Under the pieces are notes generated by a model. That model had not been told where the DNA came from. It saw nothing but the letters and a program-made list of their open reading frames with translations, and searched no databases. Source: Devosia litorisediminis (GTDB lineage: Bacteria; Pseudomonadota; Alphaproteobacteria; Rhizobiales; Devosiaceae). From it: a DNA stretch of 64,000 bases. The translations under genes were made by a program, and so were the position numbers. The DNA lies in the NCBI RefSeq assembly GCF_018334155.1, contig NZ_JAGXTP010000001.1, forward strand, positions 2,604,001 to 2,668,000, given 5' to 3'. Below, in pieces: positions 1 through 7,801 of this stretch. How positions within the stretch are numbered: position 1 is the first letter of the stretch; every line of letters begins with the position of its first letter.

Positions 1-1102
1 CATGAATGGTGGCCACCTGGCCATCGACGGCGATGTCAGCGCCAAAGCGGACGAGTTCGGCCACGTGCATGTAGCGGTTTTCAAAGATGGTTTCGCGAAT
101 CTGGCTGGTGCCCTCGCTCATGGTCATCAGGGCCATGAACTGCGCCTGCAGATCGGTGGGGAAGCCGGGGAACGGATCGGTCTCGACATCGACTGCGGCA
201 ATGCCATTGCCACTGCGCTGCACACGCAGCCCGCCGGGCTCAACGGTCAGCCTGGTGCCGGTCTGCGCCAGAATATCGAGCGCCGACTGCAGGTGCTCGG
301 GACGCGCACCCTTGAGCAGCACATTGCCGCCCGTCATGGCGGTGGCCATGGCGAAGGTGCCGGTTTCAATGCGGTCGGGGATGACGTCCACCGTGGCGCC
401 ATGCAGGCGCTCGACGCCCTCAATGGTCAGCGTCCGGGTGCCAATGCCGGTGATCTTGGCGCCCATGGCGACCAGACATTCAGCGACATTGGTGATTTCG
501 GGTTCCTGGGCGGCATTTTCGATCACCGTGGTGCCCTTGGCCAGGGTCGCGGCCATCAGGATGGTGTGGGTCGCGCCGACGGACACTTTGGGGAAAGCGA
601 TGGTGGCGCCGACCAGACCGCCCTTGGGTGCCCTGGCAACAACATAGCCTTCGTCGATATCGATCTCGGCGCCCAGCGCCTTGAGGCCGAACAGGAACAG
701 ATCGACCGGGCGTGTGCCAATGGCGCAGCCGCCGGGCAGCGAGACGCGGGCCTCGTGGCACCGCGACAAAAGCGGGCCGATGACCCAGAAGCTGGCGCGC
801 ATCTTGGAGACCAGCTCATAGGGCGCGGTGGTGTCGACAATGTCGGCGGCATGAAAGGTCATGCGCTGGCCAACCATGTCGTCTTCGCCACGGCGGCGGC
901 CGTGCACGGCGATATCGACGCCATGATTCTCGAGAATGCGTTCGAGCTGCTTGACGTCGGCCAGGCGCGGCACGTTCTGCAGCACGAGGGGTTCATCGGT
1001 CAGCAATGATGCAATCATCAGGGGCAAGGCGGCGTTCTTGGCGCCGGAAATGGCGATTTCGCCATTGAGTTCATTGCCACCGATCAAACGGATACGATCC
1101 AT
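1..1102 (-). CDS. murA: UDP-N-acetylglucosamine 1-carboxyvinyltransferase (3' end cut by window)
   Basis: MurA transfers enolpyruvate from PEP to UDP-GlcNAc, the first committed cytoplasmic step of peptidoglycan synthesis. The reverse strand gives 367 codons from ATG at 1102, opening [20 protein letters not shown], followed by the family signature [11 protein letters not shown]. The catalytic loop [13 protein letters not shown] carries the Cys that forms the PEP adduct (Cys115 in E. coli). The family is about 420-430 residues, so some 55-60 C-terminal residues lie beyond the left edge. The next gene upstream on the same strand is a small hypothetical gene at 1233. Identity is secure; only the 3' end is missing. 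Confidence 0.97.
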   Translation of the reverse strand, partial: MDRIRLIGGNELNGEIAISGAKNAALPLMIASLLTDEPLVLQNVPRLADVKQLERILENHGVDIAVHGRRRGEDDMVGQRMTFHAADIVDTTAPYELVSKMRASFWVIGPLLSRCHEARVSLPGGCAIGTRPVDLFLFGLKALGAEIDIDEGYVVARAPKGGLVGATIAFPKVSVGATHTILMAATLAKGTTVIENAAQEPEITNVAECLVAMGAKITGIGTRTLTIEGVERLHGATVDVIPDRIETGTFAMATAMTGGNVLLKGARPEHLQSALDILAQTGTRLTVEPGGLRVQRSGNGIAAVDVETDPFPGFPTDLQAQFMALMTMSEGTSQIRETIFENRYMHVAELVRFGADIAVDGQVATIH

Positions 1103-1232
1103 AGTCTACGTCCTATATGGCGGGCTGGTGCCCTAGCTACCTGGAGATCGAGGTAGGCCAAGTCCTAGTTGCCACGTAAGCCAGACTCGCCGCTCTCAGC
1201 GTTGAAGATTTCGATAGTCGTCCGAAAATGGT

Positions 1233-1397
1233 TTACGGTTTCTTCACCGTGACCGTTTCGGGGGCCGGTTGGGGATCTGGCGCCTGACGTTCCGAATCGG
1301 AACGCGCCTTGGCCTGACCCTTGCGGCGCTTGAGGTTCTCGCGAAGCTTTGCGGCCAATCTTTGGTCTCGAACAGTGGCTTCTTGGGATTTGCTCAT
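1233..1397 (-). CDS. small basic conserved protein, 54 aa
   Basis: The ORF starts at ATG 1397 (MSKSQEATVRDQ) and encodes 54 residues: a Lys/Arg-rich helix with LRENLKRRKGQAKAR, then a Pro/Glu tail. The same frame stays open upstream to 1592, but that part is antisense to tRNA-Thr, so the internal ATG is the sensible start. Small proteins with an LRENLKRRK core are, from memory, common next to murA in Hyphomicrobiales; no function is known to me. It lies 130 bp upstream of murA on the same strand and may share its transcript. Confidence 0.6.
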   Translation of the reverse strand: MSKSQEATVRDQRLAAKLRENLKRRKGQAKARSDSERQAPDPQPAPETVTVKKP

Positions 1398-1519
1398 GGG
1401 GCGTGTTGGATTCGTGTTTATGTTGAAGGCGGTGATAGGCGTTTTTTTGCCTTGCGTCGAGCCAGACCCTATGGCAGTAGAGCCCCCGTCGCGCCGAGCA
1501 TACCAGCCGCGTAACAAAT

Positions 1520-1594
1520 GCTGCCGTAGCTCAGTGGTAGAGCACCCCATTGGTAATGGGGAGGCCGACAGTTCAATCCTGTCCGGCAGCACCA
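1520..1594 (+). tRNA. tRNA-Thr (anticodon GGT)
   Basis: Cloverleaf by eye: acceptor GCTGCCG (1520-1526) pairs with CGGCAGC (1584-1590), followed by discriminator A and an encoded CCA (1592-1594). The D arm is GCTC/GAGC. The anticodon stem CCCCA/TGGGG encloses loop TTGGTAA with anticodon GGT. The T arm contains GTTCAATCC. It reads ACC/ACU codons. Confidence 0.97.
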
Positions 1595-1801
1595 GTCCTC
1601 TCCATCTCTGAAAATTGTTTGACCACAGTTGTTTTGGTCGGTCGAACGCGCGCGTCGCGTTAGGCGGGCGGCGTCGTGACGACTTGTCGCACCAAAATTA
1701 TTATCCAGATTCAGGCAGTTATGAATCTTTTCACGGGCCAGATTTACGATGAGTTAGGGGCCGTGATTTATATTCTCCGCGGAACTTAAAGGGGCTGCGG
1801 C

Positions 1802-2572
1802 ATGGATATTGCGACAATTGCGGGCATCATCGTTGGCGCCGCTGTGATTGGTTGGGCCGTATCGCTGGGCGGCTCTTTTTCGGCCTTTGTCGATCTGCCT
1901 TCCGTGCTTGTGGTGTTTGGGGGCGGCCTGGCCGCAACCGTTATCCGCTTTCCGCTGTCCGGTATTGGCCCCAGCTTTGCCCTGGGCGGCCGGGTTGCGT
2001 TCACCCACAAGAAAACCAATCCGCGTGAGACCATCCAGTCGATCGTGGAAATGGGCGACATTGTCCGCAAGAAGGGTCCGCTGGGCCTTGAGACCTTCGA
2101 AACCAAGGAAGCAGGCCTGTCGCGCGGTGCCACCTATATCGCGGACGGCTATGACGCGACCTATATTCGCGACGCGCTGGAGCTGGCGCGCGATCAATAT
2201 CTGTCGCGGCTGTCCGAAGGCCAACGCATCTTCAAGTCGCTGGGCGACGCCGGCCCGGCCTTTGGCATGATCGGCACGATTGTGGGCCTGGTGCAGATGC
2301 TGGGCAATATGGACGATCCTGCCGCGATTGGCCCGGCTATGGCGGTGGCTTTGCTGACCACGCTCTATGGCGCGGTGCTGGCCAATCTGGTCTGCCTGCC
2401 GATCGCCGACAAGCTGTCGGCCAAGCTTGATATCGAGGAAATCAACCAGACGCTGATCATTGACGGCGTGCTGGGCGTCAAGGATGGCATGAGCCCTTCC
2501 CTGCTGCGCGAAAAGCTGGTTGCCTACCTGCCCGAACATCAGCATCAGAGCCTGCTCGAGCAAGCGGCCTGA
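1802..2572 (+). CDS. MotA/TolQ/ExbB-type stator protein
   Basis: A 256-residue integral membrane protein of the MotA/PomA family, the ring-forming half of an ion-driven stator. TM1 (about 5-22) and TM2 (about 28-48) are followed by a cytoplasmic loop and TM3/TM4 (about 150-205); TM3 carries the family pattern DAGPAFGMIGTIVGLVQML. RBS-like AAAGGGGC precedes ATG 1802. The MotB partner begins 8 bp after the stop. Glu/Arg residues of the loop resemble PomA more than E. coli MotA, but ion choice cannot be read. No other flagellar gene is in the window, so the pair may power flagella encoded elsewhere or another envelope machine. Confidence 0.85.
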   Translation: MDIATIAGIIVGAAVIGWAVSLGGSFSAFVDLPSVLVVFGGGLAATVIRFPLSGIGPSFALGGRVAFTHKKTNPRETIQSIVEMGDIVRKKGPLGLETFETKEAGLSRGATYIADGYDATYIRDALELARDQYLSRLSEGQRIFKSLGDAGPAFGMIGTIVGLVQMLGNMDDPAAIGPAMAVALLTTLYGAVLANLVCLPIADKLSAKLDIEEINQTLIIDGVLGVKDGMSPSLLREKLVAYLPEHQHQSLLEQAA

Positions 2573-2579
2573 TCCGGCC

Positions 2580-3428
2580 ATGGCTCGGAAAAAGAAAGTT
2601 GCAGGCGGCGCGCCGGAATGGATGGTCACCTTTGGTGATCTGATGTCGATTCTGGTGTGCTTTTTCGTGCTGCTGATCTCGTTTTCCATTCAGGACACCG
2701 TCAAGCTGCAGGTGGTCGCGGGCTCAATGCGCGAAGCATTCGGCATCACCAAGACACGTACGGTCAACGGGGTGATTGAAAAGGACGGCAATCCATTCCG
2801 CGACCATGTGCTGGAAAACGCCTCAGACCTGCCCAAGAGCCAGGTCGAAGAGGAAGACAATGGCGTGTCGATCGAGCCCGATGATCTGCTGGGATTGTCG
2901 GCTGCCGCTGCACCCAGCCCGACCAAGGATGACGAAGCGTTTGCGCTGGCCGCCGCCTCCATCCGCCAAGCCTGGCAGGACATGCCCCAACTGACGCCGT
3001 TTGCCGACAACCTGATCGTGGAAAATACAGAGGAGGGCATGGATATCGTAATCTCGGACAATGCGGGCCGCCGCATGTTCCCCGAGGGCAGCAAATATCC
3101 CATCGAGCCCACCCGCAAGGCGCTGGCGGTGATCGCGCCGATTCTGGTGGGGCTGGGGCATCCACTGCGGATCACCGGCCATACGGCTGCGGGGGTGCAA
3201 TACAGCAATCCGCGCTATGGTGCCTGGGAGCTGTCGAGCGACCGCGCCAATGTTACCCGTGCCACACTGGGCGAATTCGGCCTGGGTAGCGGACTGATCG
3301 ACTCGGTGGTGGGCCGGGCCGATACCGAACCCTATTTCCCCAATGACCCCTATCTTGATGCCAATGAGCGCGTGCGTATCTCCGTGCTTAAGTCAGCGCC
3401 GCCCGTGCCCGCCAATCTGAGCTTCTAG
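2580..3428 (+). CDS. MotB-type stator protein with OmpA-like domain
   Basis: A 282-residue single-pass inner-membrane protein from ATG 2580, 8 bp after the MotA-like gene. The N-terminal TM has the MotB/PomB signature PEWMVTFGDLMSILVCFFVL, where Asp20 is the expected ion-binding residue. The C-terminal half (about 175-280) is an OmpA/MotB peptidoglycan-binding domain with LRITGHTAAG and ELSSDRANVTRATL. The middle region is long and acidic. An upstream in-frame TTG/ATG extension into motA is less likely because this start follows immediately after the motA stop. It anchors the stator to the cell wall. Confidence 0.85.
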   Translation: MARKKKVAGGAPEWMVTFGDLMSILVCFFVLLISFSIQDTVKLQVVAGSMREAFGITKTRTVNGVIEKDGNPFRDHVLENASDLPKSQVEEEDNGVSIEPDDLLGLSAAAAPSPTKDDEAFALAAASIRQAWQDMPQLTPFADNLIVENTEEGMDIVISDNAGRRMFPEGSKYPIEPTRKALAVIAPILVGLGHPLRITGHTAAGVQYSNPRYGAWELSSDRANVTRATLGEFGLGSGLIDSVVGRADTEPYFPNDPYLDANERVRISVLKSAPPVPANLSF

Positions 3429-3508
3429 GGCCCGACCTGCCCCGCACGGCGGAAAAATGATCTTTGCCAGTTGAACAGCATCGGAGCCTGTGGCACAAAG
3501 GCATTTGA

Positions 3509-3520
3509 GAAAACCTTTTC
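3509..3520. promoter_or_regulatory. LacI-type operator, copy 1
   Basis: GAAAACCTTTTC, palindromic except for the central CC, matches the usual LacI/GalR operator layout (GAAAAC and GTTTTC arms). It lies 130 bp before the binding-protein start and is identical to a second copy 58 bp downstream. Confidence 0.65.
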
Positions 3521-3566
3521 CCAACTTGTGAAGCAGGCCAGATCACAACAGCGCCAGCGACAAAAG

Positions 3567-3578
3567 GAAAACCTTTTC
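3567..3578. promoter_or_regulatory. LacI-type operator, copy 2
   Basis: A second GAAAACCTTTTC, extended as GGAAAACCTTTTC, 72 bp before ATG 3651. The centre-to-centre distance of 58 bp (about 5.5 helical turns) would allow looping or flanking of a promoter. The probable ligand is the LacI regulator at 6719-7801. Confidence 0.65.
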
Positions 3579-3650
3579 TTATCAAGCCCCGAGGGGCATT
3601 GGCCGGTGCGGGGAGGAGCTTGCGCAGGCCGAACACAGGGAGAAACAGTC

Positions 3651-4904
3651 ATGAACATGCCAATTCTGGGCAGGATGGCGCTCGCGCTATCGCTGTCAGC
3701 CGCCGCGTTCTCGCCGGTCGCCGCCACTGCAGAAACACTCAGCCTCTGGGCGCGCTCATCGAGTTCCAATGCCGCCCAGCACATGATCGATCTGTGGAAC
3801 AGCAGCCATGACGACCAGATCGAACTAACCACCATTCCCGACAACCAGATGGTGACCAAGCTGGCCACCTCGGTGCAATCGGGCGATGTGCCGGACATGA
3901 TCTCGTTTGATCTGATCTTCATGCCAGACTTCATGAAGGCGGGCTTTTTGACCGACCTGACCGAAACGCTGGGGGCCGATCCCAATCAGGACAAGGTGGC
4001 CCAGGCGTTCCGCGATCTGGCCAGCTATGACGGCAAGCTCTATGGCACCGGCTTCACCCCCGACGTGTCCATCCTGCTCTATAATAAAGACCTGTTCGCC
4101 GCCGCTGGGCTGGACCCCGAGCATCCGCCCGAAACACTGGCCGAACTGCAGGATTTTGCCACCAAGATCCACGCCAGCGATCCTGACAATGTCTATGGCT
4201 ACTACTTCTCGGGCTCGTGCGGCGGCTGCAACATCTTTACCCAGGCGCCCATGATGTGGGGCAGCGGCGCGCAGGTATTGCCGACCGGCCCGGATGCCCC
4301 CGTGATGGAAGGCCCCGGCGTGGTTGAAGTACTCACCATGCTCAAGGATATGTGGGAGGCCGGGGTTATCCCCGAAAGCGCCGAGGGCGATACCGGCGCC
4401 AATTTCATGGCGACATTTGAAACCGGCACCATCGGCATGCAAGGTTCTGGTGGCTTTGCCATCTCGGCACTCAAGGCCAACCATCCTGAGATGAATTTCG
4501 GCATTGCGCCTCTGCCCGGGATCGAGGCGGGACAGAATTCGTCCTTTGTGGGCGGCGACGTGATCGCCATCCCGGCCGGTGCGAAAAATCCCGAAATCGC
4601 CACAAGTTTCATCACCTGGCAGTTGAGCGACGAGGCGCAGCTTGAAGGACTGGCGAAAAACCTGATCCTGCCATCGCGCAGCGATCTGGCCAACAATGCC
4701 TATTTTCAGGATGAGCCACGTTACATCACCACGGCCAAGGCGGTCGGCATCGGGCAGACGCCCTACGCCTTCCACTTCAATGACATGGTCAATGCCGATC
4801 AGAGCCCCTGGCTGACCATGCTGCAGACCGCCGTGTTCGATGGTGACATTGAGGGCGCCATCGAGGATGCGCGCGCCACCATGCTCGAAATTGCCGCCGA
4901 GTAA
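3651..4904 (+). CDS. CUT1 sugar ABC transporter substrate-binding protein
   Basis: A 417-residue periplasmic binding protein of family 1 (MalE/UgpB-like). ATG 3651 follows AGGGAGAAAC and opens a Sec signal peptide (MNMPILGRMALALSLSAAAF, cleaved near ATAETL). Family features include VPDMISFDLIFMPDFMKAG, the GKLYGTGFTPDVSILLYNKD segment and the C-terminal SPWLTMLQTAVFDGDIEGA. A CGGC pair (SGSCGGCNIF) may form a disulfide. It heads the operon with two permeases, a LacI regulator and GH127; the enzyme suggests L-arabinofuranose-containing oligosaccharides as ligand. The in-frame extension back to 3471 covers the operators and is rejected. Confidence 0.9.
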   Translation: MNMPILGRMALALSLSAAAFSPVAATAETLSLWARSSSSNAAQHMIDLWNSSHDDQIELTTIPDNQMVTKLATSVQSGDVPDMISFDLIFMPDFMKAGFLTDLTETLGADPNQDKVAQAFRDLASYDGKLYGTGFTPDVSILLYNKDLFAAAGLDPEHPPETLAELQDFATKIHASDPDNVYGYYFSGSCGGCNIFTQAPMMWGSGAQVLPTGPDAPVMEGPGVVEVLTMLKDMWEAGVIPESAEGDTGANFMATFETGTIGMQGSGGFAISALKANHPEMNFGIAPLPGIEAGQNSSFVGGDVIAIPAGAKNPEIATSFITWQLSDEAQLEGLAKNLILPSRSDLANNAYFQDEPRYITTAKAVGIGQTPYAFHFNDMVNADQSPWLTMLQTAVFDGDIEGAIEDARATMLEIAAE

Positions 4905-4972
4905 TCGCGGCACGGGCGGCGGCCCTCCCTTTGCCGCCGCCCAATCCTTATCATTCCTGCCGGGGCCAGACC

Positions 4973-5848
4973 GTGTCAGCCATTCCCAATCGCCATCTGG
5001 GCCTGCTCTATGTGGCCCCTGCCCTGATCTTCGTCACCGCTTTCGTGCTGGTGCCATTCGGGCAGCTGATCTACCTGTCACTGACCGACACCTCACTGCT
5101 GGGCGGGGGCGACTGGGTGGGGCTGGCCAATTATGAAAAAGCGCTGGGCGACAAGGCATTCTGGCGGGCGCTGGGCTTCACCGCGAAATATACCATTGTC
5201 ATTACCCCCATCCTGATGGGTCTGGGCTTCGGGCTTGCCCTGCTGACATCGCAGAACACGCCATTGCGGCTGCTGACGCGGGCCACGGTGTTTCTGCCGG
5301 TGGTGATCGGGCTGGGCACATCGAGCCTGCTCTGGTTCTGGCTGCTGGATCAGCAGGTGGGGCTGTTCAACAAGATACTGGTCGATCTGGGTCTGGTGGC
5401 CGATATGCCGGTCTGGTTCACCAAGGCAGATTCCGCCCTGATCGGGGTGATCATTTCGGTCACCTGGAAGGTGGTTGGCTTCGGCATGATCCTTTTCGTG
5501 GCAGCGATCCAGTCGATTAATGGCGAGGTGCTTGAAGCCGCCACCATTGATGGCGCCACCTATTGGCAGAAGGTCCGCCGTATCATCGTGCCGCTATCGA
5601 TGCGAACCATTCTGCTGGTGACGCTGATTTCGGTGATCGGCTCGATCCTGGCGTTCGACCAGTTCTACATCATGACCGGGGGCAATCCGCGCGGGCAGAC
5701 CTTCACCTCGGTCTATCTGATTTACCAGAGCAGCTTCATCAGCTTCAAACTGGGTTACGGGGCCGCACTGTCGATTATCCTGACCGCGATCATTCTGGTG
5801 TTCGCCGCCATCCAGGTCTTCATCACCAGCCGGAGTGACAGCCAATGA
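4973..5848 (+). CDS. CUT1 sugar ABC transporter permease (MalF type)
   Basis: Inner-membrane permease of 291 residues with six predicted TM segments. The coupling-helix EAA motif is seen as EVLEAATIDGATYWQKVRRI, the contact site for the cytoplasmic ATPase. GTG 4973 (MSAIPNRHLGLLYVAPALIF) is preferred because the longer TTG version adds a Pro-rich tail outside the family pattern; neither has a strong ribosome site. It starts 68 bp after the binding protein and ends in an ATGA overlap with the second permease, which implies translational coupling. Confidence 0.88.
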   Translation: MSAIPNRHLGLLYVAPALIFVTAFVLVPFGQLIYLSLTDTSLLGGGDWVGLANYEKALGDKAFWRALGFTAKYTIVITPILMGLGFGLALLTSQNTPLRLLTRATVFLPVVIGLGTSSLLWFWLLDQQVGLFNKILVDLGLVADMPVWFTKADSALIGVIISVTWKVVGFGMILFVAAIQSINGEVLEAATIDGATYWQKVRRIIVPLSMRTILLVTLISVIGSILAFDQFYIMTGGNPRGQTFTSVYLIYQSSFISFKLGYGAALSIILTAIILVFAAIQVFITSRSDSQ

Positions 5849-6705
5849 GCGGGATCCTGCAATATGGCACGTCGCTGCTGCGCGGGCGCAGTCTGGTGGT
5901 GGCGGCAATCTGCGTGCTGGTGATCACGCTGATGCTGGGGCCGATCTTTCTCAGCCTGATGGCATCGATCAAGCCACCGGCCGAGGCGTCGGCTTCCCCG
6001 CCCAACTATCTGCCGCAAAATCTGAGCCTGGAGAACTACCAGAAGGTGTTCGATTATCAGGCAGGGCTGATGACCTATGCCGGCAATTCGCTGCTGGTGG
6101 CCGGGATTGCCATCGTGCTGTGCCTGGCGCTGGCAGTGCCGGCTGGATACGGGCTGGCGCGCTTTCAACTGCCGGGCAAGGAGTTCCTGTTCGTGCTGAT
6201 GCTGGCGCCGCTGATGATCCCCTATCAAGCCATCCTGATGCCGATCTATCTCAACTTTTCCAAGATCGGGCTGGCCAATTCGCATCTGGGGCTGGCCATC
6301 GTGCATGCAGTGCTGCAGTTGCCCTTCTCGATCTATCTGATGCGCAATGCCTTTGAGGCCATCCCGCGCGAGATCGAAGAGGCCGCCATGATGGACGGCG
6401 CGACCTCGTTCACCGTGCTGCGGCGCATCTTCCTGCCACTGGTTCTGCCCGGCATGGTGACCGTGACGCTATTCACCTTCATCAACTCCTGGAACGAGTT
6501 TCTGGCCGCGCTGATCTTCATGAACAAGGAGAGCGCGTTCACCATGCCCATCATGCTGGTGTCGGTGCGCTCGGGACGGTTGGGCGCTGTGGATTGGGGC
6601 GCGCTGCAATCGGGAGTCATCCTGTCGATTCTGCCCTGCATTCTGATCTATCTGTTGCTGCAGAAATACTATGTGTCCGGCTTCCTCAGTGGCGCGGTCA
6701 AATAG
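5845..6705 (+). CDS. CUT1 sugar ABC transporter permease (MalG type)
   Basis: The second 286-residue permease, overlapping the first by 4 bp (ATGA). It has six TM segments and the MalG-type EAA loop EIEEAAMMDGATSFTVLRRI. It also shows IKPPAEASASPPNYLP after TM1 and NSWNEFLAALIFM near the end, both typical of CUT1 MalG partners. It forms the channel with the upstream permease. No ABC ATPase follows; the next gene is the LacI regulator, so a shared MsmK/UgpC-type ATPase encoded elsewhere is inferred. Confidence 0.92.
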   Translation: MSGILQYGTSLLRGRSLVVAAICVLVITLMLGPIFLSLMASIKPPAEASASPPNYLPQNLSLENYQKVFDYQAGLMTYAGNSLLVAGIAIVLCLALAVPAGYGLARFQLPGKEFLFVLMLAPLMIPYQAILMPIYLNFSKIGLANSHLGLAIVHAVLQLPFSIYLMRNAFEAIPREIEEAAMMDGATSFTVLRRIFLPLVLPGMVTVTLFTFINSWNEFLAALIFMNKESAFTMPIMLVSVRSGRLGAVDWGALQSGVILSILPCILIYLLLQKYYVSGFLSGAVK

Positions 6706-6718
6706 GAGACGGGGCAGC

Positions 6719-7801
6719 ATGACCGACAAGACCAACATCGAGACGGGCGCCGAGCGCTATCCGGAGCGCGCTACCATTCGCGACGTGGCGGCTCGCGCCG
6801 GTGTGTCGATTGGCACAGCGTCCAAGGCGCTCAACGACAATGGACGGCTCAAGCAGGAAACACGCGACAAGGTCATCGCGGCCGCCCAGGAACTGGGGTT
6901 CCGGCCCAATGCCATGGCGCAAAGCCTGCACCGGACCAAATCGATGACCGTTGGCATCCTGACCACTGACAGTGTGGGCCGCTTCACCTTCCCGATTTTC
7001 GAGGCGCTCGAAGAGCGGCTGGCCGAGCACGGCATAGCGGTCTTCATGTGCAATGCGACCGAAGATCCAGCGCGCGAAAAGCAGCATATCGACCAGCTGC
7101 TGGGCAAGCGGATTGACGGGCTGGTGGTGACGGCACGGCGCATGGACCGGCGCCCGGCCATTGCCGTGCCGGGCAAGACCATGCCGGTGATCTATGTGTT
7201 CTCGCAGACGGACGATCCTGATGCGCTGTGCCTGGTACCCGATGACTATGGCGGGGCCGTATTGGGGGTGGAGCACCTGATTGCCGGCGGGCGCAAGCGC
7301 ATTGCCCATATCACCGGGCCTGAGCGTTTTGAGGCCGTGACGCTGCGTCAAAATGGGTTTGCTGACGCCCTGAGCAAAGCAGGATTGCCACAGATTGGGG
7401 GCTTTTACCGCAATGGCCAATGGTCCGAGCAGTCGGGACGCGAAGCGGTGGCCGAACTGTTCGACGGCGAGCAAACCCATCCAGACGCGCTGTTCTGCGG
7501 CAATGACCAGATCGCCCGCGGCGCCACCGATGCGCTGCGCGAGCGCGGCCTGCGGGTGCCGCAGGATGTGGCGGTGGTCGGTTTCGACAATTGGGACGTG
7601 ATGGCATTGGCAGCGCGACCGCCACTGACCAGCGTCGACATGAATTTGCGCGCGCTGGGGCGCGCGGCTGGCGAGCGACTGATCGCCATGATCGCCGGGG
7701 AGCGCCTCAAGGGCGTCGAACGGCTGCCCTGTTCACTGGTGGTTCGCCAATCGTCGGACCCCGGCAATTCCAAAAAGACGACCGAGGAGAATCAATCATG
7801 A
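6719..7801 (+). CDS. LacI-family transcriptional regulator
   Basis: A 360-residue regulator with an N-terminal LacI helix-turn-helix at about 18-42 (TIRDVAARAGVSIGTASKAL). The hinge helix follows (ELGFRPNAMAQSL) and then a periplasmic-binding-like ligand domain (MTVGILTTDS, DALFCGNDQIARG, VAVVGFDNWDVMAL). ATG 6719 has GGAGACGGGGC upstream; the 16-codon upstream extension overlaps the permease and is unlikely. It sits inside the operon it probably controls and overlaps GH127 by ATGA. Its likely operators are the two palindromes at 3509 and 3567. The inducer is presumably a released arabinoside or arabinose. Confidence 0.93.
   Translation: MTDKTNIETGAERYPERATIRDVAARAGVSIGTASKALNDNGRLKQETRDKVIAAAQELGFRPNAMAQSLHRTKSMTVGILTTDSVGRFTFPIFEALEERLAEHGIAVFMCNATEDPAREKQHIDQLLGKRIDGLVVTARRMDRRPAIAVPGKTMPVIYVFSQTDDPDALCLVPDDYGGAVLGVEHLIAGGRKRIAHITGPERFEAVTLRQNGFADALSKAGLPQIGGFYRNGQWSEQSGREAVAELFDGEQTHPDALFCGNDQIARGATDALRERGLRVPQDVAVVGFDNWDVMALAARPPLTSVDMNLRALGRAAGERLIAMIAGERLKGVERLPCSLVVRQSSDPGNSKKTTEENQS

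Noticed and set aside
2..1009. A long plus-strand frame across the murA gene
   Set aside because: The minus strand encodes MurA with its catalytic Cys motif, and the plus frame has no recognisable domain.
1802..3428. Considered as the edge of a flagellar gene cluster
   Set aside because: No fli, flg or flh gene lies on either side; the neighbours are murA/tRNA-Thr and a sugar transporter.
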